This document shows positions 1 to 8,655 of a stretch of 64,000 bases of DNA, in pieces; within the stretch, counting starts at the first letter, position 1, and each line of letters begins with the position of its first letter. This stretch comes from Mycobacterium sp. (GTDB lineage Bacteria; Actinomycetota; Actinomycetes; Mycobacteriales; Mycobacteriaceae): positions 62,001 through 126,000 of the forward strand of contig NZ_SCRH01000038.1 in assembly GCF_004298145.1 (NCBI RefSeq), written 5' to 3'. The position numbers and the translations under genes were made by a program. The notes under the pieces are model-generated. The model was not told the origin of the DNA. It saw nothing but the letters and a program-made list of their open reading frames with translations, and searched no databases.

Positions 1-322
1 CGGCCTGGCGGACCACTTCGAGGTCGTGTGGGAAGGCGGCGACGCTGGCCAGCACCGCATCGAACAGCGACTCGGACGGCGGGCGTTGCGCGAGCGCCGC
101 GACCAACCATTCCAGCTGCGTCTCGTAGTCCTGGAAAAGAACGGCTTCCTTGGTGGGGAAATGCCGGAAGAAGGTGCGCTCGGTGACACCGGCCTCGCGC
201 GCCAGCTCGGTGACGGTGACATTCGCAAAACCCTTGTGGGCGAAGCTCTTCAACGCCGCACGGCGAAGGGCCTCATGCGTCGATCGTCGTCGTTGTTCAT
301 GACGGTTGCCCGGGGCGGTCAT
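1..322 (-). CDS. TetR/AcrR family transcriptional regulator (partial, cut by window edge)
   Basis: The first 107 residues of a TetR-type repressor are visible; the C-terminal ligand-binding part lies outside the window. Residues about 12-58 form the tetra-helical HTH domain, with the typical stretch AGVTERTFFRHFPTKEAV containing the recognition helix. It starts at an ATG ending at 322 and faces the FAD oxidoreductase gene. The perfect palindrome between them is the probable operator, so it likely represses itself and the oxidoreductase. The ligand cannot be told. Confidence 0.85.
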   Translation of the reverse strand, partial: MTAPGNRHEQRRRSTHEALRRAALKSFAHKGFANVTVTELAREAGVTERTFFRHFPTKEAVLFQDYETQLEWLVAALAQRPPSESLFDAVLASVAAFPHDLEVVRQA

Positions 323-374
323 CTCAGGGGAGATCGTATCCCAGCCGAAGTGGTCATAACTGACATCTTTCAAC

Positions 375-392
375 TATGTCAGTACTGACATA
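375..392. promoter_or_regulatory. Perfect 18-bp palindrome, probable TetR operator
   Basis: TATGTCAGTACTGACATA equals its own reverse complement. It sits 53 bp upstream of the TetR start and 35 bp before the oxidoreductase ATG at 427. A further half-like copy (AACTGACAT) lies at about 358-366. Position in a divergent TetR/target intergenic region supports an operator; binding is inferred. Confidence 0.7.
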
Positions 393-426
393 TTCTGCAT
401 TCGGTAACCCGACGAAGGCGAGGGTC

Positions 427-1995
427 ATGAGCACAACCGATTACGACGCAATCGTGGTGGGGGCCGGGCACAACGGGCTGACCGCCGCGGCGATACTGCA
501 ACGCGCGGGCCTGCGCACGGTGTGCCTGGAAGCGAACACCTATGCCGGCGGCATGGCGGCGACGGTCGAATTGATCGACGGCTTCCGATATGAGATCGCC
601 GGTTCGGTGCAGTTCCCCATGGCAAGCCAACTCACCAAGGACCTCGGGCTCGACACGCTGCCGGCGGTGGAGCCCGAGGTGATGTCGACCAACATCGGTG
701 AGCACGGTGAAGAACCCATGATCTTCTATCGCGACCCGATGCAACTGATGACGCACCTGGGCGAGAAACACGGCGTCGACGCCGTCACCGGCATGGCCGA
801 ATTGATCGGTTGGAGCCAGGGACCGGCGAAGGCGCTCGGCCGCTTCGACGTACGCCGGCCGCCCAAGACGCTGGACGAGATGTATGCCTGCGCGACCAAC
901 GACGCCGAACGCCGGGCCATCCACGAAATGCTGTTCGGCTCGGCCATGGACGTGATCGACCGCTATCTGCCCGACAAGGAAAAGCACGCGGTGATGCGCG
1001 GGATGCTGGCATTCCTGGCCGTCAACTCCACCTACCGCGGCCCGTATACACCGGGCAGCGCAACATGTTTGGCGTTCGCGCTTGCGGTGCCCGACGGCGG
1101 CACCGCGATGATGACCAAGCTGAAGGGCGGCATCGGCGCACTCACCGAACACCTGCGCGAGCTCTTCATCTCGCACGGCGGCGAGATGCGTTTCCGCACC
1201 AAGGCCGAGCAGATCCTCGTCGACCGGCAGAAGGTGACCGGCGTGCGACTGCGCGACGGGTCGACGATCTCGGCGTCGATCGTGGTGTCCAACCTGTCAC
1301 CCGACGTCACCCTCACCGAGCTCATCGCACCCGAACACGTTCCCGCGGAGCTGATCTCGCGCGTGTCCGGCCGCGACCACCGCGCCTCCTTCGTGCAGAT
1401 CCACTTCGCCCTGGACGGGCTACCCGAATTCGCCCCGCCGTATGAGTTCCTCAACGCCGACGGCATGCAGCAGTCGGTCGGCATCTTCGGGTCGCCCGAG
1501 GAGCAGCAGCTGCACTGGGAAAATTGCCGGCGGGGCATCGTTCCGGCCAGCCCGTCGATGGGCATGCAGATCCCGTCGGTACACGACCCCGGCATGGCGC
1601 CGCCCGGCAAGCACGCCGCGAGCGCGTTCGCCTACGCCTTTCCGGTCGAAGTCGAGCGCGAGCAACATGGGCACCTCAAAAACGAGATGGCGCAACGAGT
1701 TATCGACAAGATCACCAGGTTTGCGCCGAACTTCAAGGACATCGTGATACGCCACATCACGTTCGCGCCCTACCACATGAACACCATGTTCGGTGCGCCC
1801 GACGGCGACTTCTGCCACGGGCTCTTGCACCCAGACCTGATGGGCCCCAATCGGCCCGGCCCGAGAGGCTTCCTCGATTCACCTATCCCGATCGACGGCC
1901 TCTACCTCGGTGGCGCCGGCTGCCATGGCGGACCGGGCATCACCTTCACCCCCGGGTACAACGCCGGCTATCAGGTGCTCGACGACATGGCCTGA
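427..1995 (+). CDS. NAD(P)/FAD-dependent oxidoreductase, phytoene-desaturase/PYROXD2-like
   Basis: A 522-residue flavoprotein. The N-terminal dinucleotide fold has the motif VVGAGHNGL near residue 9 and an acidic strand end (VCLEA) about 25 residues later; the C-terminal FAD-closing segment reads YLGGAGCHGGPGITFTPGYNAG. This matches the CrtI/PYROXD2 superfamily. No carotenoid genes adjoin it, so a carotene substrate is not implied. The start at 427 is preferred because GAAGGCGAGG lies just upstream; an upstream in-frame ATG at 376 falls inside the palindrome. Probably controlled by the divergent TetR protein. Confidence 0.88.
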   Translation: MSTTDYDAIVVGAGHNGLTAAAILQRAGLRTVCLEANTYAGGMAATVELIDGFRYEIAGSVQFPMASQLTKDLGLDTLPAVEPEVMSTNIGEHGEEPMIFYRDPMQLMTHLGEKHGVDAVTGMAELIGWSQGPAKALGRFDVRRPPKTLDEMYACATNDAERRAIHEMLFGSAMDVIDRYLPDKEKHAVMRGMLAFLAVNSTYRGPYTPGSATCLAFALAVPDGGTAMMTKLKGGIGALTEHLRELFISHGGEMRFRTKAEQILVDRQKVTGVRLRDGSTISASIVVSNLSPDVTLTELIAPEHVPAELISRVSGRDHRASFVQIHFALDGLPEFAPPYEFLNADGMQQSVGIFGSPEEQQLHWENCRRGIVPASPSMGMQIPSVHDPGMAPPGKHAASAFAYAFPVEVEREQHGHLKNEMAQRVIDKITRFAPNFKDIVIRHITFAPYHMNTMFGAPDGDFCHGLLHPDLMGPNRPGPRGFLDSPIPIDGLYLGGAGCHGGPGITFTPGYNAGYQVLDDMA

Positions 1996-1996
1996 A

Positions 1997-2851
1997 TCAG
2001 GGTTTGCATGCGGCTTCGAGCCCAAGCACGGCGCCACCGGATTGCAGCGACAACAGATATAGGTAGGTCGTCAGCGAATGTTCGCACGACACCGTGTATT
2101 TCACCAGGACCTTGGGCGGAAGCGGAATCAACCGGATCGGGTTCAGCTCAACCGGATTGAGTACGTGCTCGTAGTCGATGGGCGGGGGCAACGCGGGGAC
2201 GATGTCCAAGCGGTTTGCGACGCGGTAGGAGTTCTTGACGACCTGGTCGAATGTGCCCGCAAACAGCGAGTCGCCGGTGCGTGGACTGCCCCAGGTGTAA
2301 ACGGCCGGATTGGTGAACGCCGTGTTCGCGGCCATGTCAAGAGCGAGCAGTGTCGCGAGTGCCCCTCCCAGGCTGTGCCCACAGACCGTCAGCGAGCCAA
2401 CGGATTGCGGAAACGGGAGTGTCCCGAGCGCGTCGACCACCGTCGGCGAACCCGGCGCGGCTCCGGTGCGCAGGGACGCGTACATGTTCGTGAAGCCGTC
2501 TTCGGTGTGGCCGGCGCCGGCCAGGAACGGGCATGGCACCTGGAGAAAGTCGGCGTCGTGAATCCATTCCAGCCATCCCTCGGTGCCACGGATTGCGATC
2601 GCGACGTCGCCCGTCTTGACCTCCTGGCAGATCAGCCCCATGGACACTTCGTCGGCGCCACGCGCCGGGTTCATGTCGGTCGCCAGATCGTTCGCGTAGA
2701 TCGTGGTCACCACGGTGTAGTCGACGCCGCCGGCGCTCAGGGGTTGACCCGCCTTGTTCGTCAGATCGCTAGGCGACGTCCCATAGGCCGCATTGACGAG
2801 CTGAGCGAATTGTATTGCCCGTGTTACGTCGAACGTCGATGGTGTTGGCAT
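1997..2851 (-). CDS. Lipase class 3 (fungal-lipase-like) family protein
   Basis: A 284-residue alpha/beta hydrolase of the lipase_3 family. The nucleophile elbow GHSLGGALATLLALDM is clear, with a plausible acid in NRLDIVPALP and histidine in SCEHSLTTYL, giving the order Ser-Asp-His. No signal peptide is seen at the N-terminus (MPTPSTFDVTRAIQ), so it is probably cytoplasmic or exported another way. It converges on the FAD oxidoreductase with a 1-bp gap and lies 17 bp downstream of the PEBP lipoprotein gene on the same strand, so they may be co-transcribed. Substrate unknown. Confidence 0.88.
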   Translation of the reverse strand: MPTPSTFDVTRAIQFAQLVNAAYGTSPSDLTNKAGQPLSAGGVDYTVVTTIYANDLATDMNPARGADEVSMGLICQEVKTGDVAIAIRGTEGWLEWIHDADFLQVPCPFLAGAGHTEDGFTNMYASLRTGAAPGSPTVVDALGTLPFPQSVGSLTVCGHSLGGALATLLALDMAANTAFTNPAVYTWGSPRTGDSLFAGTFDQVVKNSYRVANRLDIVPALPPPIDYEHVLNPVELNPIRLIPLPPKVLVKYTVSCEHSLTTYLYLLSLQSGGAVLGLEAACKP

Positions 2852-2868
2852 GGCGCTCCCGCTCGGAT

Positions 2869-3477
2869 TCAGCCGCCGAACATTCCGGTGAGTTGCGCCT
2901 GCGCGGTCGCGGCGCCGGCGATCGTCTGCGCCGCCTCAACGCCGGCCAGACCGCCGGGCAGTCGATACTCGTTGGGCAACTGGTAAAGGGTGAACCGGTA
3001 ATGATGCGTGCCGGTTCCGGCCGGGGGGCAGGGGCCCTTGTACGCGGATTGGCCCGCCGTGTTCGGCAGGGCGGTCGCCCCGGCCGGGGTCTGACCGTCG
3101 GCGGTGCTGCCCGAGCCGGGGGCGATCCCGACGACGACCCAGTGGATGTACACGCCGTTGACAGCGTCGGGGTCGTCCACGACGAGGGCCGCGCCCAGCG
3201 GCGCCGACCAGGTCAGCGGGGGCGCGATGTTGGCGCCTTTGCAGGTGTACTGCAACGGAATCGGCGCGCCGTCGGCGAAAGCCGGGCTGCTGATCGTCAT
3301 CGGTCCGTCCGCGGGCGCGCTCGGCGCCGTGCGGCCGAGGGTGGTGATCTTCGGCGCCGGCGGTGTGGTCTGGTGGCTGTTACCGTGGCCGCCGCAGCCG
3401 GCCAAGCCCGGCGCGATCGCCAGCGCACCGATGATCGCCGCGATTCGGTGAAGCGTGCCCGCCGGCGTCGATTCCAT
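2869..3477 (-). CDS. YbhB/YbcL (PEBP/Raf kinase inhibitor-like) lipoprotein
   Basis: A 202-residue protein of the phosphatidylethanolamine-binding family. The N-terminus is a lipoprotein signal ending in a lipobox-like GLAGC near residue 28, followed by a Pro/Thr-rich linker. The fold signature includes [32 protein letters not shown] and [14 protein letters not shown]. From memory it resembles M. tuberculosis LppC/Rv1910c, which lie near katG and the isocitrate lyase genes. The start at 3477 puts the charged N-region directly before the hydrophobic stretch; an ATG 51 bp upstream is less likely. Ligand unknown. Confidence 0.88.
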   Translation of the reverse strand: MESTPAGTLHRIAAIIGALAIAPGLAGCGGHGNSHQTTPPAPKITTLGRTAPSAPADGPMTISSPAFADGAPIPLQYTCKGANIAPPLTWSAPLGAALVVDDPDAVNGVYIHWVVVGIAPGSGSTADGQTPAGATALPNTAGQSAYKGPCPPAGTGTHHYRFTLYQLPNEYRLPGGLAGVEAAQTIAGAATAQAQLTGMFGG

Positions 3478-3543
3478 GCATAACAGTCTGACTCGCGCGC
3501 CCGCGGTGGGGAAGGACCCGATTTTCACCGGACCGCGGTGCCG

Positions 3544-3990
3544 CTACCTGCCACGCTTCTCGACTTCGAGCACCCGCTTGCGCAGCCCCTCGGTGGCCGT
3601 GTCCATCAGGCTCTTGGCCCCCTTCTTCACCAGGAACCCGGGCACCGGCGCCACCAGGTCCACCATCAGCTCGAAGTGGACACGGGTGGAGTCGCCGTCG
3701 GGGGTGAGCGTGTACCGACCCTCTTGAGCGCGTTGTTGTTTGGAGCTGACCAGGGTCCAGCCGATGCCGTCGTGGTGAACGGTGTACGCCAGCTCCTGTT
3801 CGTCGCTGACGCCGACGAGTTTGACGACCTGTCGGGATCTGGTCGGGTGGTTCTGATCGTCGCGCTCGAGCACTTCGACCTTCTTGTGGGCCGACGACCA
3901 CTCGGTCAGGGACTCGATGTCGAACAGCACATCCATGATCTCGTCGGGTGTCGCCTCGATGACGACTTCCCGGGAATCGGTGATAGCCAT
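3544..3990 (-). CDS. SRPBCC family (START/polyketide-cyclase-like) protein
   Basis: A 148-residue single-domain protein with the usual SRPBCC order: an N-terminal strand (SREVVIEATPDEIMDVLFDIESLTEWS), central strands with a conserved WTLVSS turn, and a long C-terminal helix (LVKKGAKSLMDTATEGLRKRVLE). Such proteins bind hydrophobic ligands or mediate cyclisation and hydrolysis; none can be assigned here. The ATG at 3990 was chosen because the domain starts there. The upstream in-frame stretch to 4095 reads across the end of the truncated SRPBCC ORF and looks like non-domain sequence. Confidence 0.82.
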   Translation of the reverse strand: MAITDSREVVIEATPDEIMDVLFDIESLTEWSSAHKKVEVLERDDQNHPTRSRQVVKLVGVSDEQELAYTVHHDGIGWTLVSSKQQRAQEGRYTLTPDGDSTRVHFELMVDLVAPVPGFLVKKGAKSLMDTATEGLRKRVLEVEKRGR

Positions 3991-4040
3991 GTCCTGGAAA
4001 TAGCCGGAGCGGTGCGGCTCGAAACCAGCCGAACGGCGCG

Positions 4041-4163
4041 TCAGGGACTCGCCCACCACAGCTTCAGCAGCGCGGGTTCGGTCAGCAATCGCCACACCGT
4101 GGCCGGTGGCGCCGCCACGACTTGATCCACCCGGATCGTCGCGAACCGTGACGTTTCGGTCAT
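4041..4163 (-). pseudogene. Truncated SRPBCC/AHSA1-like ORF, remnant
   Basis: A 40-residue ORF whose start overlaps the ArsR stop as ATGA, a typical coupled arrangement. It reads MTETSRFATIRVDQVVAAPP and continues to LLKLWWASP, which is the beginning of an AHSA1-type SRPBCC protein such as those usually paired with ArsR regulators. Those proteins normally run to about 140-160 residues; here a stop cuts it after the first helix. Either a gene remnant after deletion or frameshift, or a very short translated peptide. The complete SRPBCC gene downstream may have taken over its role. Confidence 0.6.
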
Positions 4164-4486
4164 TGAAGCTCCTCTGCTACCTCGGCGAGCTTGGCCAGTC
4201 GGGCACGCCAAACCTTCTCGAAGGGATGCAGCCACTCGCGCAACTCCGCCAACGGCTCCGCGGTCAGGCGATAGATGCGATGACGCCCGTGCGGCTGGTC
4301 GGCTACCAGCCCCGCCTCACGCAGCACCTTGAGGTGTTCGGCGACCGCCGGCCTGCTGAGTTCGAACCGTTCGCTGAGTTCCCCCGCCGACAGCGGTTGG
4401 CGGAAGAGGATCTCCAGCAGTTCGCGCCGCACGGGATTGGCTAAGGCGAGGAAGACGCGATCGACGCTGGCCACGTCCAGCAACAT
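4160..4486 (-). CDS. ArsR/SmtB-type winged-helix regulator
   Basis: A 108-residue one-domain repressor. It has the ArsR fold: VFLALANPVRRELLEILFRQPLSAGELSERFELSRPAVAEHLKVLREAGLV, then the beta-wing DQPHGRHRIYRL. No cysteine metal site is visible, placing it with the non-metal ArsR proteins often paired with SRPBCC genes. It is divergent from the MBL-fold hydrolase. Its start lies next to inverted repeats that look like its operator, and autoregulation is likely. The downstream SRPBCC partner is truncated. Confidence 0.88.
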   Translation of the reverse strand: MLLDVASVDRVFLALANPVRRELLEILFRQPLSAGELSERFELSRPAVAEHLKVLREAGLVADQPHGRHRIYRLTAEPLAELREWLHPFEKVWRARLAKLAEVAEELQ

Positions 4487-4524
4487 ATGTCGGATATTCC
4501 CGACATGTCAACTATTTCCGACAT
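4487..4524. promoter_or_regulatory. ArsR operator-like repeats
   Basis: ATGTCGG (4487-4493) and CCGACAT (4500-4506) form a 7-bp inverted repeat with 6-bp spacing, and a third half-site CCGACAT lies at 4518-4524. The array abuts the ArsR start codon and precedes the MBL gene. This layout fits repression of both divergent genes. Confidence 0.6.
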
Positions 4525-4568
4525 AATAAGGCGCCGGCGGGAAGCCGGCGGGCTTACCTTCGGAGGGT

Positions 4569-5282
4569 ATGCATCTCACCTGGGAACGACTGACCAGCGG
4601 CGTGCAGCGCTGCCGGCTCCCGTTCTGCGACGTGACCATCGGGCTGGTGTGGGGCAGTGGCGCGGCGTTGCTGGTCGATACCGGGACCACGCTCACCGAG
4701 GCGGCCGCGATCGACGCCGACGTCCGGCTGCTCGCCGGGCGCCCGGTGAACCATATTGTCTTGACGCACAAGCACTTCGACCACGTACTGGGTTCGTCGC
4801 TGTTCACCGGGGCGCGGGTGCACTGCGCCCCCGAGGTGGCCGAACACCTGTCCTCGGCAACCGACCAGCTCCGCGAGGACGCCCTGCGGCATGGCGCCAA
4901 CCCCGCCGAGGTGGACGCGGCGATCGCCGCGCTGCGGCCCGCGCCCAGCGGCGGTTACGACGCCGTCGCCGACCTGGGAGACCGGACGGTGGCGATCGCC
5001 CACCTCGGCCGTGGCCATACCGCGTCGGACTTGGTGGTGGTCGCGCCCGGAAGGGACGGTGGCGAGCGGGTCGTGGTGTTCACCGGTGACTTGGTGGAAG
5101 AGTCCGGCGAGCCCGCGATCGACGCCGACTCCGATGTCGCGGCCTGGCCCGCGACCCTGGACCGGCTGCTGGCGGTCGGCGGCCCCGACGCGATCTACGT
5201 CCCGGGCCATGGCGGCGTCGTCGACGCGGGGTTCGTCCGGCGCCAGCGGGACTGGCTGACGCGCCGTGCGGCTGCGCTGTGA
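4569..5282 (+). CDS. MBL-fold metallo-hydrolase
   Basis: A 237-residue metallo-beta-lactamase-fold protein. The metal-binding signature is THKHFDH near residue 65 (HxHxDH with Lys and Phe as the variable residues), followed by HLGRGHTASDLVV, FTGDLVEESGEP and the late YVPGHGG. These give the normal ligand order for a dinuclear hydrolase. It appears to correspond to Rv1913 by position beside the isocitrate lyase gene. The substrate is unknown; hydrolases of this type act on thioesters, lactones or cyclic esters. Divergent from the ArsR gene. Confidence 0.87.
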   Translation: MHLTWERLTSGVQRCRLPFCDVTIGLVWGSGAALLVDTGTTLTEAAAIDADVRLLAGRPVNHIVLTHKHFDHVLGSSLFTGARVHCAPEVAEHLSSATDQLREDALRHGANPAEVDAAIAALRPAPSGGYDAVADLGDRTVAIAHLGRGHTASDLVVVAPGRDGGERVVVFTGDLVEESGEPAIDADSDVAAWPATLDRLLAVGGPDAIYVPGHGGVVDAGFVRRQRDWLTRRAAAL

Positions 5283-5462
5283 TCGACACGGTGCCGAAAA
5301 GTATTGTGCCCCAGGGCATCGACGCCGCGCACGAGCATGGCATCCCGGTCCGCGAGCGTTCGGAGCGGCGAACGGTGCGCGCCGGTCACCGACCCGCAGC
5401 CGAAAAGCTCTCGCAAGTACAGGGCCTGGCAACAGTTTTGGCTCGAGTCTTTCGACTCCTGA

Positions 5463-5489
5463 TTGAACTGCCCTTCCCGGGGATAGACT
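5463..5489 (+). promoter_or_regulatory. Possible promoter of the isocitrate lyase gene
   Basis: TTGAAC (5463-5468) and TAGACT (5484-5489) are separated by 15 bp, a little short for a SigA promoter. A ribosome site GGAGAGGGG lies at about 5510-5518, before the ATG at 5528. Weak support from sequence only. Confidence 0.3.
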
Positions 5490-5527
5490 CACGTTCAGTG
5501 GAGTCGTGCCGGAGAGGGGCGTAAGAC

Positions 5528-7816
5528 ATGGCGATCGTCGATAAGGACACACAAGTCCGGCCATCCTTTGACGACGAGGTCGCTGCGACACAGCGATACT
5601 TCGACGATCCACGCTTTGCTCGCATTACCCGCCTGTACACCGCGCGCCAGGTAGCGGAGCAGCGCGGCACCATCCCCACGGACTACACGGTGGCACGAAA
5701 CGCGGCGGCGGCGTTCTACGAACGGTTGCGCGAGCTGTTCGCCGAGAAGAAGAGCATCACTACGTTCGGCCCGTACTCGCCCGGCCAGGCGGTCGCGATG
5801 AAGCGCATCGGCATCGAGGGGATCTACCTGGGCGGTTGGGCAACGTCGGCCAAGGGTTCCACCACCGAAGACCCCGGACCCGACCTTGCCAGCTACCCGC
5901 TGAGTCAGGTGCCCGACGACGCCGCGGTGCTGGTGCGCGCCCTGCTCACCGCCGACCGCAACCAGCAGTACCAGCGCCTGCAGATGAGCGAACAACAGCG
6001 CGCGACGGCTACGGCGTACGACTATCGGCCGTTCATCATCGCCGACGCGGACACCGGCCACGGCGGTGACCCGCACGTGCGCAACTTGATCCGGCGATTC
6101 GTCGAGGTCGGCGTGCCTGGCTACCACATCGAGGACCAGCGCCCGGGCACCAAGAAGTGCGGCCACCAGGGCGGCAAGGTCTTGGTGCCGTCCGACGAAC
6201 AAATCAAACGCCTCAACGCCGCGCGATTCCAGCTCGACATCATGCGAGTGCCGGGCATCATCGTCGCCCGCACCGACGCCGAGGCCGCCAACCTGCTGGA
6301 CAGCCGCGCCGACGAGCGCGACCAGCCCTTCCTGCTCGGCGCCACCAACCTCAGGATTCCTTCGTACAAGTCCTGCTTCCTGGCCTTGGTGCGTCGCTTC
6401 TACGAGCTCGGTGTCAAGGACCTCAACGGTCACCTTCTTTACGCACTGCCCGAAGCTGAGTACGCCGAGGCCGCGGCATGGCTTGAGCGCCAAGGGATCC
6501 AGGGCGTCATCTCCGACGCGGTCAACGCCTGGCACGAGAACGGTCAACAATCGATCGACGACCTGTTCGACCAAGTCGAGTCGCGATTCGTGGCGGCCTG
6601 GGAGGACGACGCCGGCCTGATGACCTACGGCCAGGCCGTCGCCGATGTACTCGCGTTCGCCGCCAGCGAAGGCGAACCGGCCGATATGAGCGCCGACGAA
6701 TGGCGGGTTTTCGCGGCGAGCGCATCGCTCTACTCCGCCAAGGCCAAGGCGAAGGAGTTGGGCGTCGACCCTGGTTGGGACTGCGAACTGTCGAAGACGC
6801 CCGAGGGCTACTACCAGATCCGCGGAGGCATCCCGTACGCCATCGCCAAATCACTGGCGGCCGCGCCGTTCGCCGACATTCTGTGGATGGAGACCAAGAC
6901 CGCCGACCTCGACGATGCCCGGCAGTTCGCCGACGCGATCCACGCCCAGTTCCCCGACCAGATGCTGGCCTACAACCTGTCCCCGTCGTTCAACTGGGAC
7001 ACCACCGGCATGACCGACGAGCAGATGAAGCAGTTCCCCGAGGAACTGGGCAAGATGGGCTTCGTCTTCAACTTCATCACCTATGGCGGACACCAAATCG
7101 ACGGCGTGGCCGCCGAGGAGTTCGCCACCTCGCTGCAACAGGATGGCATGCTCGCGCTGGCCCGCCTGCAGCGCAAGATGCGCCTGGTCGAATCTCCTTA
7201 CCGCACACCGCAAACCCTGGTCGGAGGGCCACGCAGCGATGCGGCGCTGACCGCCTCCTCGGGCCGCACCGCAACCACCAAGTCAATGGGTGAGGGCTCG
7301 ACCCAGCACCAGCACCTGGTGCAGACCGAGGTGCCGAAGAAGCTGCTCGAGGAGTGGCTGGCGATGTGGAGCGAAAATTACGACCTCGACGAGAAACTGC
7401 GGGTGCAACTGCGGCCCCGCCGGGCCGGCTCGGATGTGCTCGAACTCGGCATCTACGGCAACGGCGACGAGCAGCTGGCCAATGTGGTCGTCGATCCGAT
7501 CAAGGACCGGCACGGCCGCAGCATCCTTCAGGTGCGCGACCAGAACACGTTCGCCGAGAAGCTACGGCAGAAGCGGCTGATGACCTTGATCCATCTCTGG
7601 CTGGTGCACCGCTTCAAGGCCGACGGGGTGATCTACGTGACGCCGACCGAGGACAACCTCTATCAGACCTCGAAGATGAAATCCCACGGCATCTTCAGCG
7701 AGGTCTACCAGGAGGTCGGCGAGATCATCGTCGCCGAGGTGAACCAGCCCCGCATCGCCGAACTGCTGAAGCCCGACCGGGTGGCGCTGCGCAAACTGAT
7801 CACCAAAGAGGGTTAG
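5528..7816 (+). CDS. aceA: Isocitrate lyase 2, long form
   Basis: A 762-residue isocitrate/methylisocitrate lyase that splits isocitrate to glyoxylate and succinate, feeding the glyoxylate shunt and possibly the methylcitrate cycle during growth on fatty acids. The active-site motif KKCGH has its cysteine at residue 211; metal-binding and TIM-barrel segments ([33 protein letters not shown]) are intact. After the catalytic domain, the last 160 residues or so form the C-terminal domain typical of ICL2, reported to sense acyl-CoA. In M. tuberculosis H37Rv the gene is split (aceAa/aceAb); here it is one ORF. Good ribosome site upstream. Confidence 0.96.
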   Translation: MAIVDKDTQVRPSFDDEVAATQRYFDDPRFARITRLYTARQVAEQRGTIPTDYTVARNAAAAFYERLRELFAEKKSITTFGPYSPGQAVAMKRIGIEGIYLGGWATSAKGSTTEDPGPDLASYPLSQVPDDAAVLVRALLTADRNQQYQRLQMSEQQRATATAYDYRPFIIADADTGHGGDPHVRNLIRRFVEVGVPGYHIEDQRPGTKKCGHQGGKVLVPSDEQIKRLNAARFQLDIMRVPGIIVARTDAEAANLLDSRADERDQPFLLGATNLRIPSYKSCFLALVRRFYELGVKDLNGHLLYALPEAEYAEAAAWLERQGIQGVISDAVNAWHENGQQSIDDLFDQVESRFVAAWEDDAGLMTYGQAVADVLAFAASEGEPADMSADEWRVFAASASLYSAKAKAKELGVDPGWDCELSKTPEGYYQIRGGIPYAIAKSLAAAPFADILWMETKTADLDDARQFADAIHAQFPDQMLAYNLSPSFNWDTTGMTDEQMKQFPEELGKMGFVFNFITYGGHQIDGVAAEEFATSLQQDGMLALARLQRKMRLVESPYRTPQTLVGGPRSDAALTASSGRTATTKSMGEGSTQHQHLVQTEVPKKLLEEWLAMWSENYDLDEKLRVQLRPRRAGSDVLELGIYGNGDEQLANVVVDPIKDRHGRSILQVRDQNTFAEKLRQKRLMTLIHLWLVHRFKADGVIYVTPTEDNLYQTSKMKSHGIFSEVYQEVGEIIVAEVNQPRIAELLKPDRVALRKLITKEG

Positions 7817-8218
7817 CCGCGGTTCGGCTCCGGCCCAGGTCACAGCCGTGCGCGGCCGACGAGCCCCGATCCGCCGATGTCTAATTAGTGAATATAAGGA
7901 ATTTTCTAATTAACGAATGGAGAAATTCCGCGTACGGCGGACCCCGGTTCCGGATACGATTCTGTTCGCCGATGGTCCATAGGCCCGAGATGGGCCATCG
8001 GCTCTCAAGACCTCGTTGGTCAGATCAAACTTTGTGCCGATAAGCGCTTCGCCATTGCAGTTGTTCGGCCGCCACTTTCCGCCCATGGCCCGTCAGACCC
8101 GTCTGACGGGCCATCGTCGTCGACCGCAATCTCCGGCCGGAAGTAGTTTGCGCGCCGGGCCCCCGGGGTAAGAAAAAGTGGGCGGCGCGATGTGGCGCAA
8201 GCGAAGATTGGGGATCTG
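7817..8218. other. Intergenic region with AT-rich repeats and a perfect hairpin
   Basis: A 402-bp gap between the isocitrate lyase stop and the Gly-rich lipoprotein. It holds an AT-rich patch at 7880-7930 with the direct repeats TCTAATTAGTGAAT and TCTAATTAACGAAT 25 bp apart, an imperfect hairpin around 7971-8001 and a perfect 14-bp hairpin at 8085-8114. No convincing gene is visible. Confidence 0.6.
8085..8114. terminator. Perfect 14-bp inverted repeat, hairpin
   Basis: ATGGCCCGTCAGAC, two bases, then GTCTGACGGGCCAT. There is no T tract on either strand, so it may be a U-less mycobacterial terminator or a protein-binding site upstream of the lipoprotein gene. Confidence 0.45.
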
Positions 8219-8602
8219 ATGGGATCTGGACCGAGGACGACGGTTGCCCTGTTCGGCGGCGCGGCCATGCTGGTGCTGGCGGTCGGATGCGGCGGCGGTC
8301 ACAAAGAAGGCCCAAGCAGCACGACCACCACGACGACCACGCCATCTTCGAGCGTCGCGCCGTCCACGACACCCGGTGAGGGCGGCGGTGCCCCCGGCGG
8401 CCCGACCGGTGGCGGTGGACCGGGCGGCGGCCCGACCGGTGGCGGTGGACCGGGCGGCGGCGGTGGCAGCGTGCCCGGCGGCCCGACCGGCGGCGGCGGA
8501 CCGGGTGGCGGCAGTGGCAGCATCCCCGGCGTCGGCGGTGGCGGCGGCGGACCGGGCGGCGGCGGCGGTTGCGTCGGCAACGTCTGCGGCGGCTACCCGT
8601 GA
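8219..8602 (+). CDS. Gly/Pro-rich putative lipoprotein
   Basis: A 127-residue protein with a hydrophobic N-terminal segment (VALFGGAAMLVLAVGC) and a lipobox-like cysteine at about residue 24, then a poly-Thr/Ser stretch and a long low-complexity Gly/Pro region. It ends in a short Cys-containing tail (CVGNVCGGYP). No known domain. The region at 8401-8460 is two identical 30-bp copies encoding PTGGGGPGGG, with decayed copies after it. The ATG at 8219 has GGGGA upstream; a GTG at 8192 is less likely. Probably a surface protein with variable repeat number. Function unknown. Confidence 0.65.
   Translation: MGSGPRTTVALFGGAAMLVLAVGCGGGHKEGPSSTTTTTTTPSSSVAPSTTPGEGGGAPGGPTGGGGPGGGPTGGGGPGGGGGSVPGGPTGGGGPGGGSGSIPGVGGGGGGPGGGGGCVGNVCGGYP
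8401..8460 (+). repeat. 30-bp tandem repeat inside the Gly-rich lipoprotein gene
   Basis: Two identical copies of a 30-bp unit at 8401-8430 and 8431-8460, in frame (10 residues per unit), with a diverged copy at about 8481-8510. In-frame length changes are possible. Confidence 0.85.
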
Positions 8603-8655
8603 TCAGCCACTGTCGTTGAGCCTGTTTCTAGTTCGAAGCCCAGACTTGTTTCCCT

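Noticed and set aside
26..388. Plus-strand ORF over the TetR gene
   Set aside because: The minus strand encodes a clear TetR HTH; the plus frame shows no domain.
427..1995. A carotenoid biosynthesis role for the phytoene-desaturase-like protein
   Set aside because: No crtB, crtE or other carotenoid genes are nearby, and the family is broad.
8401..8510. CRISPR-like repeats
   Set aside because: The repeats are contiguous, in-frame coding units without spacers.
8219..8602. A PE_PGRS protein in the Gly-rich ORF
   Set aside because: There is no PE domain; the protein starts with a short lipoprotein-type signal and has Gly-Pro-Thr repeats rather than GGAGGX repeats.
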